Of a stretch of DNA of 64,000 bases, positions 48,699 through 57,214 are shown one piece after another (position 1 is the stretch's first letter; each line of letters opens with the position of its first letter). The stretch spans positions 4,588,001 to 4,652,000 of the forward strand of contig NC_089436.1 in assembly GCF_026210795.1 (NCBI RefSeq), in the 5' to 3' direction. The notes beneath the pieces were generated by a model, which ran no database searches, was not told the DNA's origin, and saw only the letters and a list, made by a program, of their open reading frames with translations. The DNA is from Rhizophagus irregularis (lineage: Eukaryota > Glomeromycota > Glomeromycetes > Glomerales > Glomeraceae). The translations under genes and the position numbers were made by a program.

Positions 48699-51600
48699 CG
48701 TTAAAGACACAGATTACAAAGCTTGCACATACATTGCAATCACAAGAGCAATATATAAAATACCTGTATGGTGTAATCGAAGGTCATGAATCTGAGATAG
48801 AAGAACTTAGGCAAAAAAATGCTGAGTTGCGTGCAAAGCTTAAGAAAGCATTAGAAACGGCATCACTAAAGGAGGAAGGGCTTCAAGCATTAGAACGTCA
48901 GCTGATTGAAGTTGATACTCTAAATATTCAACTCAAAGATCGAATAAAAGAACTTGCTAATAGACAACGGAAAAACATGGCAGCAATTCCTCCTGACCCT
49001 ATTACAGAAATCTTAAATAATCGGACAACTATAGCAAATAGTGTAGCTGGTATTCGTATTCACCTTGATCGTACAACTATAGCAGCACACCCTCATATAA
49101 ATCATTTATTTAACACTGCAAATGATAGTCTTGATGCCATTATCCGATATGCTAATGAGTTGCGAAATATTATAGAAGATCAAGATAATATGGAGGATAG
49201 ACTTGAAGGTTTGTTAGATGATGCATATAACCGTGAAGAATATCTTAGACAAGAACTTAATAATACACGTGCTACTATACTAAGAACAAGACGTACCTAT
49301 GAGGATGCATATGCAAATGAAGTGCGTCATCGCCAACATTGGGAAGGCCTTGCACAAAATACTCAGATCCAATTGGCTAACATCCAGGCTCAATTTGCTA
49401 ACAGTCAAATCCAACTAGCTAATGTCCAGAGAGAACGTGATGAGAGTAGAATAAATGCTCATAGATTATTACAGCGCTATAATACTGAAACAGAGCGAAG
49501 TAGAAGGCGGGCTAATGGTATCATTCAGCAAGCTCGAGCATGGAGAGGGCAATTTTTAAACTGTCGCAATCATGGTCAAAATTTGCAAAATCAGGTCAAT
49601 AATTTGAATCAACAGATTCTAGCATTACAAAATAACCCTCCGGTAATACAACAACCGATAATGGCAGGATATGCACCTAAAAAATTTAGAGGAGCATCTG
49701 GTGAAGATCCAGAACTTTGGCTTCAACAATTCAGGCAATGGTGTGAGTCTGCTGGACTTGATCCTGCTGCTAATGCTAGGACTCGTGTTAGGATTCATGG
49801 GATCTTTGAAACTTTACTTGAAGATGATGCTAGAGATTGGTATGAAACACATATCAAAGGAAAAAATTGGGAATGTGTAAATCTTCTGGATAATACTGGT
49901 GTGGCCAATCTTGCTGCTTTTAATGCTTTGAATAATGGCGCTATACAGGCTGTAGTGGCGAATCAATTTCGTGGAGGGGCTGGTGTATTACATGGACAAG
50001 CAGCTGCAGTTAATACTATTACTGGTGCTAATTTTATACCTGATCATACTGTATGGGATGAAGATTGGTCAATAGTCGAGGGTCGTCCTACTGATATAGC
50101 TGTTAATAATCCTAATGCTAATAATGGAGGTACAATTGTGGCTCCTGGAATACGTATTGGACAATTAATATATCGTTTTAAGCATTACTTCCCTACTATA
50201 ACATCTGAAAAGTCTAAGCTTGCATTTAATGCTATTGTTCAGGGTAGTGATACTGTAAGCCGATTCTATTCTAAATTACGAAGAATGGTTAGACTTGCAT
50301 ATCCAACTCTTCCAGAGGTAAATCAGAATGAATTAGTACGGCAACAGTTCTTAAATGGTCTTTCTAGTGAAAATAAGTTGGATGCACGACGTATTGGTTT
50401 AGAAAATTCAGTTGCATCTATTCTGAATAAATTGGAAGAAGTTGAGAAATACAGGACAGATATGCCATCTACTCCTATAGTTACATATCAGGGTCCAACT
50501 TTAGCGGATATTGAGAATCTTATAAATTCTAAAATTCCTATGACTACGGCTAAATCATCTGCAGTACCAGTACCATCTTCTAGCCCATTTTCAAGTCCTC
50601 AAAATGATACATCATTTCAGAGATTACTCGCTTTAGCATATAAATTAGGTCTTCCAAGAGATATTGATATAAGCAAAGTAACTCTTAGTGATCTTGAAAT
50701 ATTCATTGATACAGAACTTAATAAAAAATTACCACCTGACCATATTTACCATGGTAATCAGGTATTTGGTATGAGCTCAGGTACACGCAAACCAAAGAAA
50801 TCAAAGAAATGCTCAAGTTGTGGAAAATCTGGTCATACTAAGAGTTCCTGTCCAAAATCTAAGAAGGGGAAGAGGAAAACAAATTATGCACATGACTCCT
50901 CTGATTCCTCTAACTCTTCTGATGCCTCTGACTCCTCTGACTCCTCTGATAGTGATTCAGACTCTGGACATGCCTGCTATGGATTAAAAAAAAAGCCTAC
51001 AGAAAGGAAACGTGTAGATAAAAAGCCTACTGATAAGAAAAAATCACAACTTGAAAGGCAACGTATTATCTTTGAAGTTTTTATACAACTCTTAAAGCTT
51101 CTGGTTCAATCCTTCGTTAATGCTGTACCAAAAGAGACTGTTATATCTGCTTACAATGCTCTGAATGCTGAATTCATTAATTATAAAGAACCAGTACTCA
51201 GTCAGCTTAAAGGAGAACCCTCAATAAAAACACGTGAAAAAGTTTGGGATAATGTTAAGGACCTTTTCACATCTATCCTTCATCCTATGATTTCAGTTGT
51301 AACTAATAGTATGGCTGCAAATTTAATCCGTAAAAATGATGATGTTATATGTAATAATGACTTATGGTCTTCTATAGCAGGTATTGGAATTGTTAACCGC
51401 AAGTCTGCTAGTGATGTAGTCACTATTAAGACCAAAGTAGTCGCACCTGAGAGTGAAAAATCTTTAGTTATTCCTATGACAATTTTCGATACTGGTTCTG
51501 ATAGTTCTCTGATATCTAACAATATCGTGAAGCGCCTAAATCTTGACGTTGATAGAAGTAATGCTCCTGACCTTAGTGGTGTTGCAACAAAATCTGATAC

Positions 51601-51709
51601 TATTGGGACAGTATATGGTCTTGGTATTCTTGTATATGATGGGAGAACTCTAAAAAAATTGAAGATGACTTCATGGTTGTTAAGAGGGATAAGGACTTTT
51701 TATTGCTAG
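48686..51709 (+). CDS. Ty3-like Gag polyprotein with zinc knuckle and start of retropepsin
   Basis: About 1,007 residues from ATG 48686 (an earlier GTG is unlikely in a eukaryote). Residues ~1-300 are mostly coiled coil. Residues ~330-600 resemble a Ty3/retroviral capsid: KFRGASGEDPELWLQQFRQW, ARDWYETHI, an inserted Gly/Asn/Ala-rich segment, then FYSKLRRMVRLAYPTLPE and RQQFLNGLS. A CCHC knuckle follows (CSSCGKSGHTKSSC, residue ~709), then a Ser/Asp-rich stretch and a helical region. A retropepsin active site (IFDTGSDSSLIS, ~933) starts near the end. The frame stops before the protease is complete; the missing half is in the -1 frame at 51653-51894. No reverse transcriptase is present. Its role as the element's particle protein is inference. 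Confidence 0.85.
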   Translation: MEDTSLKTQITKLAHTLQSQEQYIKYLYGVIEGHESEIEELRQKNAELRAKLKKALETASLKEEGLQALERQLIEVDTLNIQLKDRIKELANRQRKNMAAIPPDPITEILNNRTTIANSVAGIRIHLDRTTIAAHPHINHLFNTANDSLDAIIRYANELRNIIEDQDNMEDRLEGLLDDAYNREEYLRQELNNTRATILRTRRTYEDAYANEVRHRQHWEGLAQNTQIQLANIQAQFANSQIQLANVQRERDESRINAHRLLQRYNTETERSRRRANGIIQQARAWRGQFLNCRNHGQNLQNQVNNLNQQILALQNNPPVIQQPIMAGYAPKKFRGASGEDPELWLQQFRQWCESAGLDPAANARTRVRIHGIFETLLEDDARDWYETHIKGKNWECVNLLDNTGVANLAAFNALNNGAIQAVVANQFRGGAGVLHGQAAAVNTITGANFIPDHTVWDEDWSIVEGRPTDIAVNNPNANNGGTIVAPGIRIGQLIYRFKHYFPTITSEKSKLAFNAIVQGSDTVSRFYSKLRRMVRLAYPTLPEVNQNELVRQQFLNGLSSENKLDARRIGLENSVASILNKLEEVEKYRTDMPSTPIVTYQGPTLADIENLINSKIPMTTAKSSAVPVPSSSPFSSPQNDTSFQRLLALAYKLGLPRDIDISKVTLSDLEIFIDTELNKKLPPDHIYHGNQVFGMSSGTRKPKKSKKCSSCGKSGHTKSSCPKSKKGKRKTNYAHDSSDSSNSSDASDSSDSSDSDSDSGHACYGLKKKPTERKRVDKKPTDKKKSQLERQRIIFEVFIQLLKLLVQSFVNAVPKETVISAYNALNAEFINYKEPVLSQLKGEPSIKTREKVWDNVKDLFTSILHPMISVVTNSMAANLIRKNDDVICNNDLWSSIAGIGIVNRKSASDVVTIKTKVVAPESEKSLVIPMTIFDTGSDSSLISNNIVKRLNLDVDRSNAPDLSGVATKSDTIGTVYGLGILVYDGRTLKKLKMTSWLLRGIRTFYC
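51652..51658 (+). promoter_or_regulatory. Candidate -1 frameshift site A_AAA_AAA in the protease region
   Basis: In the Gag frame the codons read CTA AAA AAA TTG, which forms the classic slippery heptamer. A -1 slip leads directly into DDFMVVKRDKDFLLLGVPWI, the missing retropepsin half. A one-base loss from the A-run would look the same. Confidence 0.5.
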
Positions 51710-51894
51710 GTGTACCTTGGATTGATCGTGCTAATGTCATTCTAGATTTCCAAAATCGGCAACTGACCATCCCTCTATCATCACGTAAAAAAATTACCAT
51801 TCCAATTTCTCTACATAAACGGAAAACTAACGTGACTTCCTTGCAGATGGATACTATCGACTTAAAAAAAATTCACACTCTCGAGGAAGATTAA
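51653..51894 (+). CDS. Retropepsin C-terminal half in the -1 frame
   Basis: About 80 codons. LLLGVPWIDRANVILDF is the conserved second half of a retroviral/Ty3-type aspartic protease; the catalytic DTGS lies upstream in the Gag frame. Only frame change joins them, because no ATG in this frame would give a complete protease. The segment ends in TAA 51892-51894 after a second A-run. Confidence 0.65.
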
Positions 51895-52013
51895 CCTGTC
51901 ATCTATGTGGAGCAAGTTTTGACTTTCCCTCTAAGTTAAAGCGTCATCTTGCTAGGAAAAATCCATGTGTTTCCCAAACTTCTGCGGCAATGATGGGCAG
52001 TGGCGGGCAGTGA
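51831..52013 (+). CDS. C2H2-type zinc finger in a further -1 frame
   Basis: The frame is open from 51831 to TGA 52011-52013, without an ATG before the finger. CHLCGASFDFPSKLKRHLAR plus KNPC forms a finger of the kind seen in Polintons and large DNA viruses. The protease frame meets another A_AAA_AAA heptamer (TTA AAA AAA ATT, 51864-51870); a -1 slip there continues into this finger. A DNA- or RNA-binding role is inferred. Confidence 0.5.
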   Translation, partial: RDFLADGYYRLKKNSHSRGRLTCHLCGASFDFPSKLKRHLARKNPCVSQTSAAMMGSGGQ

Positions 52014-52128
52014 CAGGGCAGTGCCTAAATTTTTTCGGCAGTGACGGGTAGTAACAAAGCAGTGCCCAAATTTTTTCGGCAGTGACGGGCAGTAACAGGG
52101 CAGTGCCCAAATTTTTTGGCAGTGATTA
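51983..52128. repeat. Three-copy tandem repeat of ~47 bp
   Basis: Units contain GGCAGTGACGGGCAGTAACA, then GGGCAGTGCCCAAATTTTTT, between the zinc finger and the second F-box-like gene. Non-coding in the frames considered real. Confidence 0.8.
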
Positions 52129-52141
52129 GCCTTTACAAATA

Positions 52142-52654
52142 TTACATTTGCCATGTTACTCTGATTTCTAGGTCTTTACGGGTTTCTATGAGTTTTTCAA
52201 TGGCATTTCTATTTTTAAAATATTGACTATATCTGATATCTATCATTTGAAGGTTTGGTAATATATGCAGAATTTCACTTAGCAAATCTCTAACGTCACC
52301 TTTTCCACCATAGTATTGATAATCTATTATGCTAAGTTCCTGGATATTGGGGCAAGCTTGTAGCATTTTTACAATACAGATAGGCCATAATAATACTCCA
52401 TCCATATTAAGCTTTCTGATATATTTTCCACATACTGTCCCTGGTTTTGTGAGATGTTTGTACATTTGGAACTCCTTAATATTATAGCGGTTATAAAGGT
52501 CTGTTTCACCCCATAGGAGAGAGTTTGCTACTACAGCCCATTTTCGACACACTAATGCATAATTGCAAAGATAATGCCAACGGGAGTAAGTACCTTCATA
52601 TGAAGTTTTGAATATCTTTTCTAAAAGTTCGAAAGGTAAGCTATTGTTTGTCAT
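52142..52654 (-). CDS. F-box-like protein
   Basis: 170 residues from ATG 52654. LPFELLEKIFKTSYEG and LCNYALVCRKWAVVANSLLW form a clear F-box signature. The rest has leucine-rich-repeat-like segments (CPNIQELSIIDYQYYG, LPNLQMIDIRYSQYF). F-box plus leucine-rich repeats is the usual SCF substrate-receptor layout, but here only short repeats remain. It diverges from the TBP-like gene, and a variant of the shared motif (52684-52705) lies upstream. Confidence 0.8.
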   Translation of the reverse strand: MTNNSLPFELLEKIFKTSYEGTYSRWHYLCNYALVCRKWAVVANSLLWGETDLYNRYNIKEFQMYKHLTKPGTVCGKYIRKLNMDGVLLWPICIVKMLQACPNIQELSIIDYQYYGGKGDVRDLLSEILHILPNLQMIDIRYSQYFKNRNAIEKLIETRKDLEIRVTWQM

Positions 52655-52683
52655 GGTATCTCATATGAGATATCGATGAAGAA

Positions 52684-52705
52684 GTTTATTTAATTAGATT
52701 TTTTC
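52684..52705 (-). promoter_or_regulatory. Variant of the shared promoter-like motif
   Basis: On the minus strand GAAAAAATCTAATTAAATAA, differing by two bases from the GAAAAAATGTAATTGAATAA copies. It ends about 30 bp upstream of the F-box gene ATG. Confidence 0.6.
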
Positions 52706-52757
52706 TTAGGATAAAATAATTTGAACATTTCTTTTCTATCAATAAAAAAAACCAGAC

Positions 52758-53549
52758 ATGCTTACTTTTAGTGAACTTACTCCATCTCTTACTGTTACTG
52801 AATTTAAGATCAATGTTGAAGGGCTTGATTACACCGTACTTGGTCATAAGCTTGAACCTACTAAGGATGTTATTGCCATTAATAGCAACTTTATTCATAA
52901 AGCTTTTGAGGGTTATGAACAGTACTTGTCTAAACCAAAAGGTGAGAGGCGATGCAGACGAAGTACACCTGACAATCCATTAAATAGACGGCGACGTACA
53001 GGGGATGGTAGCACTTTTAATGCATGCATTGAGTTTGTTATCATCTTAGCTGATACTGTACATACTATTCGTTATTTTCCTAAATCTGGTAATATACAAG
53101 TTTTCAGGTCTTTTGATCCTGTTGCTATCTTCTTACGTTACCTTTCTGAATGTTCCCTACCTGAATTTTCTTCTGTAGAACTTGTGGGTGAAAATAAGGC
53201 TCTCCTGCGCAATTATAAATTTGTGATTAATATTGGGGGTGATAAGTTTATTAATCTTTCTACCTTAGCATATGCTTTAGAATCTATAGATGGTATTCGT
53301 GAGATTCTTCCCTTTCCGATAAAGTATATTAAGAATGATGCAGGTGATATTCATTCTAAAATTGCTATAATCTTTACTTCAAAGATTCGGGTACATATCT
53401 GGCCTAAATCTGGTAAGGTTAATATATTTGGCACTAAGACTGAATTGGATGCTGATATGGTTTATAAGTTCTTACAGAAGTTGTTTTCTAATCTGAATGA
53501 TTTTGGGGATTTTATTTGTGATATACCTATTCCAGATTGTGAGAGGTAA
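52758..53549 (+). CDS. Protein with TBP-like twofold repeat
   Basis: 263 residues. Two similar halves each place a strand-turn-strand motif before a helix: IRYFPKSGNIQVFRSFDPVA (~97-116) and VHIWPKSGKVNIFGTKTELD (~209-228), the latter followed by a helix (MVYKFLQKLFSNL). The spacing of about 112 residues and the xxFxSGKxxxxGxK-like pattern recall the two repeats of TATA-binding protein and its giant-virus relatives. A basic segment (KGERRCRRST, RRRRTGDGS) lies at ~60-85. This is a structural guess from pattern only. A promoter-recognition factor would fit the repeated upstream motif in the element. Confidence 0.45.
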   Translation: MLTFSELTPSLTVTEFKINVEGLDYTVLGHKLEPTKDVIAINSNFIHKAFEGYEQYLSKPKGERRCRRSTPDNPLNRRRRTGDGSTFNACIEFVIILADTVHTIRYFPKSGNIQVFRSFDPVAIFLRYLSECSLPEFSSVELVGENKALLRNYKFVINIGGDKFINLSTLAYALESIDGIREILPFPIKYIKNDAGDIHSKIAIIFTSKIRVHIWPKSGKVNIFGTKTELDADMVYKFLQKLFSNLNDFGDFICDIPIPDCER

Positions 53550-53568
53550 AAAATGGTTTCACTGGGAA

Positions 53569-54252
53569 CTAGAAACCCTCTATTTGTAAAATCCAGCAAT
53601 CGCATTCATGACTTCTTGTTGGCATAAGACATTCGTCACATAGAGTTATAGCCAACTCATTTTTTAGCCTATCCAGCTGACTCTCGGTGGTTGGTGCAAG
53701 ATTTTGGTAGTATTCATTGAATTCATTCTGCTCTTCTTCATTTATGTCTTCATCTATATCTTCATCTGTATCTTCATCCATATCTTCATCTCCTTTTATA
53801 TGATAGATGCTGAATTCATTTCTATATTCATCATTAGGATTTGTGAATATTCTTTGTATATTGTAATCTATAATGTTGAATGTTGTAGGTTTCTTTTTTG
53901 ATAATATTTCTACTAAGTCTAATAATGCATATGCTAATTCTTTATCCTCTGAGAAGTTCTTAATGATATCTGAAAATCTTTCATATATTGCCATCTCATC
54001 TGGTAGAATAGAATATCTTATTCGTGATAAAAGTGATGGATGTATCCATATATCATCACCTTCTAACATCTCATCAAATATTTCTACTAGCTCTTCTAAT
54101 CCAGATACTAACATACTTTCTTTGCTAAATTCGGAATCTAAAGCTTTTAAATATGCTATATCTAAATACCACATTATTTCCTTTACCCATTCTTCTATGT
54201 TGAGTTCAAACTGGCCTAGTATACGTCTTAGTGATGGTCTGTATTGTGACAT
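53569..54252 (-). CDS. Acidic protein of unknown function
   Basis: 227 residues from ATG 54252. The N-terminal two thirds look helical (NIEEWVKEIMWYLDIAYLKA, LVEIFDEMLEGDDIWI). An acidic run (DEDMDEDTDEDIDEDINEEE) covers ~160-180. The C-terminus has four Cys and a His (LCDECLMPTRSHECDCW), possibly metal-binding. The exact shared motif (54277-54299) and ATATAAAAG precede the ATG. I do not recognise the family. It may be the minor structural or regulatory gene of the element. Confidence 0.7.
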   Translation of the reverse strand: MSQYRPSLRRILGQFELNIEEWVKEIMWYLDIAYLKALDSEFSKESMLVSGLEELVEIFDEMLEGDDIWIHPSLLSRIRYSILPDEMAIYERFSDIIKNFSEDKELAYALLDLVEILSKKKPTTFNIIDYNIQRIFTNPNDEYRNEFSIYHIKGDEDMDEDTDEDIDEDINEEEQNEFNEYYQNLAPTTESQLDRLKNELAITLCDECLMPTRSHECDCWILQIEGF

Positions 54253-54276
54253 CTTGTAAGTCTTTTATATGTGAAT

Positions 54277-54299
54277 CTTTTATTCAATTACATTTTTTC
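54277..54299 (-). promoter_or_regulatory. Shared promoter-like motif, copy 3
   Basis: Minus-strand copy identical over 23 bp to the copies at 43136 and 43703. It lies at the inner edge of the right inverted repeat and drives toward the 54252 gene. Confidence 0.7.
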
Positions 54300-54716
54300 T
54301 CGGTATAAGGGTAATTGCTTGCCTTGCTATTCCGCTCTATTGACTCCATGGCTGGTTTCCTGGATGGGTTAATATTTCCTTACCTTTTTTGGCTCCGTTG
54401 GCTTTGAAATCCTATTTCTTGTTCGGTTGATATTTTTCAGATTATATGGTGGTAATAGAGTTGTATGGTGGTAATAAAACTATATGATGGTAACTAGATT
54501 ATATGAAAAGTGGTAGGTGGATTATATGGTGGTAATTATATTATATGATGGTGGTAACTAGATTATATGAAAGTGGTAGTTGAATTATAGTAAAAGTGGT
54601 AGGTGGATTATGTGGTGGTAATTAGGTTATATGATGGTGGTAATTAGATTATATAAAGTGGTAGTATTTTAGATTATATGGTGGGGGTGAGCCAGAATTG
54701 GGGTTTTCATACTACT
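54277..54716 (-). repeat. Right 440-bp terminal inverted repeat
   Basis: Inverse of 42719-43158, with the same TATATGGTGGTAA subrepeats outward and the promoter-like motif at its inner edge. Confidence 0.95.
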
Positions 54717-56264
54717 CAGCTTGGCTCTAGCCAAGCCACCTTAAAACTCGATTCGGCTTAGCTTGAGGTTGGTACGACACGAGCCAAGCTCGAAAATTCT
54801 AATCGAGCTGAGCCGGCTCGAATTTTGGCTCAGCTCAGTTCGAGCCAGCTCGTGCGAAGCTTTAGTTGTACTCTGATGCTGATCCAGCTTTAATATCTGC
54901 TGTTAGAAGTAATTATCAGGATACATGTCACCTACTTTGTATTTTTCATATTGACTTGAATTTAAGAAAAAAGCTTAAAGAAAAATTAAGAGATAGTTTT
55001 GAATTCTTTCGCTCTGAATTTTTGACTGTTCGAAATTCCTTATATCATAGACAGTTTGAGATTAAATGGAATGAACTTCTTAACAAATATCCTATTTGTC
55101 AACCATATCTCACTCGTGTTTTATATTCTTGCAAAACTAGTTGGGCATGTTATGCTATTAATTGAAACTTTACTGCAGGTGTTCAAAGTTCTCAACATGC
55201 TGAAGTTTCTAATAAGATAATTAAGGAAAAACTTTCTAGTGCTTCCCATTTAAGTGATGTTGTTAAAGAAGTTCAAGCTGCATTTGATAATCAATCAAAA
55301 AGAGCAATAACTGAATTTAAAAATGAAATCCCAACAAAAGGCTTACCAACTATATTAAATGAATATTTTCCAAACCTAAATGAGTTGTTACAAGACTTTC
55401 TTACGCCACAAATTCTTCAAAAGCAACGAGACCAGATATTTCAATCACTCTGCTATAATGTGACGTTAGTTACTGATTGGCTACCATTATTAGAGGTAAA
55501 AACAATCAACTTTAAGAAAGTAAATGAAATTGTTAATTAAAACTTGCATTTTTATTTCATTTTATAGGTGAGAGATGATTTTTATCATGAAAGATTAGGT
55601 AGAGAAAATGAGTACGATCAGCCACAATCTTTATTTGCTTCTTTGCTAGAAAATATACCTCAAAGTAGCATTATGGAAGTTTGGAAGGTAATAAGACATC
55701 GTGGTAAACAATTATCCTCACAATATGTAATTCTACTTGACGATGGTTCTCATTTATGTACTTGCTTATGGCTTATTAATCGTGGAATTGTATGCAGACA
55801 TTTTTTCGCGTAATGTCTTATTCAGCCCATGCTCATTTTCATATTACACTAATTCTACAACGCTGGTATAATGATAAGAAGTTTATTCTTAATCAAGATC
55901 ATGCTTAATACTTCGCAAAATTCGGGTCTAACCCAGATAATTCAACCTGAGTGAATTTTAAATCGGGTTGATACTAACAATTTTAATAACCCGTGACCCG
56001 CATGACCTGACCCATCGGGTCAGGTTATTCATTTCCTTGACTCAGGTTTTGACCCGAATTAGACCCGAATGATCATTAAAATCACTGATCACATATTGAT
56101 TACGCGTTAATATTGATTAATTTTATATAATTTTGTTAGATGAATGAGGTAGTATAGCGAAAATTGCTAGAGACACCTTGCAATTACAGATATGTGTATG
56201 AATTATTATTATTAATTATTAATATTACATTAACTAATAAGTTGATTTTGATAATTAATAAAGC

Positions 56265-56385
56265 AACCAGCGTTCCAGTAGAAAGAGTATTTTCCGGTGG
56301 AACCGATTTGATAGCTGCAAAAAGATGTAGTCTTAAAGCAGATACAATTAGAGCATGCATGTGTTTAGAGTCCTGGCAGACATAA
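56265..56385 (+). pseudogene. hAT transposase C-terminal dimerisation remnant
   Basis: ATSVPVERVFSGGTDLIAAK followed by RCSLKADTIRACMCLESW is the hAT dimerisation motif. A possible preceding exon ends near 56187 (ARDTLQLQ) with a damaged donor. The catalytic region is absent. Confidence 0.8.
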
Positions 56386-57214
56386 AATATAGTCAAATTT
56401 CTGTTAAAGCAAGTGATACAATTTCCATTTTATAGTTCAAATATAAAGCAATAAATAAACAGGAATTGAAGATATCTTTAAATTCGTGCTTAGCTTTAGT
56501 TTAATAATAAAAAGTTATATGATCATCTTTTAGATCAATTACCTTGCATTATTGAAAAAATTATGTTTGAAAAAATATTTTTGACATATTACTAAGCATA
56601 CAGCAATGAAAATTACTAAAATTTCGGGTTTAACTCAGGTTATTCGAATTAAATATACTCGGCCCTATGAAAACACAATTTCCATAAAATGTATGTAAAA
56701 AAATGTTATTTGACCATATATTATTCGAAAAATCATTATTTGTCTATAATTTAAACATAATTGTATTTGATATAATATTAAATATTCGTAAGTTGTATTG
56801 TAAACATAAACAAGCATTAACTTAACGTACAAATGATGTTCAAATAACATGTTTAAACATGCAATCATTACATAATAAGGTCAATTTTGTATAGTAAATT
56901 CCTATTGTAAAATTTATGACTTTTATTATTTCCTTTTATATTGTCATTTTTTGACAGGTTTGATTGAATTATTATCTTTTCCAACATTTGTCTTTTTACA
57001 AGATGATCTACGAAGTACAAAAATTTCGGTCATGTGACTTTGGCTTCGAAGTATAGCCGGCAATGATTATCACGTGTATTTGTGATCTTTTTTAAACTTT
57101 TTTTTATTAGATAAAGTTTTTCGCTTCGAAACTTTAAAAAAATGTTTTTAAAGCTTTCGCTTTGAAACTTCTATATTAAAAAAGAAATATTTTTTATTTT
57201 TTATTTTTTTTCCT

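Larger units (their letters stand above)
42719..54716. mobile_element. 12.0-kb Polinton-like DNA element carrying Gag and retropepsin
   Basis: The terminus AGTAGTATGAAAACCCC is matched in inverse at the other end. Flanking CAGCT (42714-42718 and 54717-54721) gives a 5-bp duplication, or 6 bp (TCAGCT) if the last base is shared. It lies inside the hAT-type MITE. Gene order: F-box-like (+), DNA polymerase B (+), integrase (-), Gag-retropepsin (+), zinc finger (+), F-box-like (-), TBP-like (+), acidic protein (-). Polymerase plus integrase define a Polinton/Maverick relative. No major or minor capsid gene, FtsK-like ATPase or adenovirus-type protease is visible. Confidence 0.9.
42297..54864. mobile_element. 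hAT-type MITE (about 0.57 kb) inserted in the MULE gene and later split by the 12-kb element
   Basis: Ends TAGTGCTCTGCACGAGC and, in inverse, TAAAGCTTCGCACGAGC are flanked by GTTGTACT (42289-42296 and 54865-54872). Subterminal regions are rich in GCTCGAGC/GAGCCGAGC motifs as in other hAT elements. Own sequence is only 42297-42718 and 54722-54864; the rest is the nested element. Removing it with one duplication restores VLYSDADP in the transposase. Confidence 0.9.

Noticed and set aside
48686-51894. LTR retrotransposon inserted in the 12-kb element
   Set aside because: No LTRs, reverse transcriptase or RNase H; the Gag start overlaps the integrase start and the spacing fits an integral gene.
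51936-52154. 72-codon minus-strand frame
   Set aside because: Produced by the three-copy 47-bp repeat; antisense to the zinc finger.
53704-54259. Plus-strand frames across the rightmost gene
   Set aside because: Antisense to the acidic protein; the Phe/Ile-rich sequence is the shadow of the acidic run.
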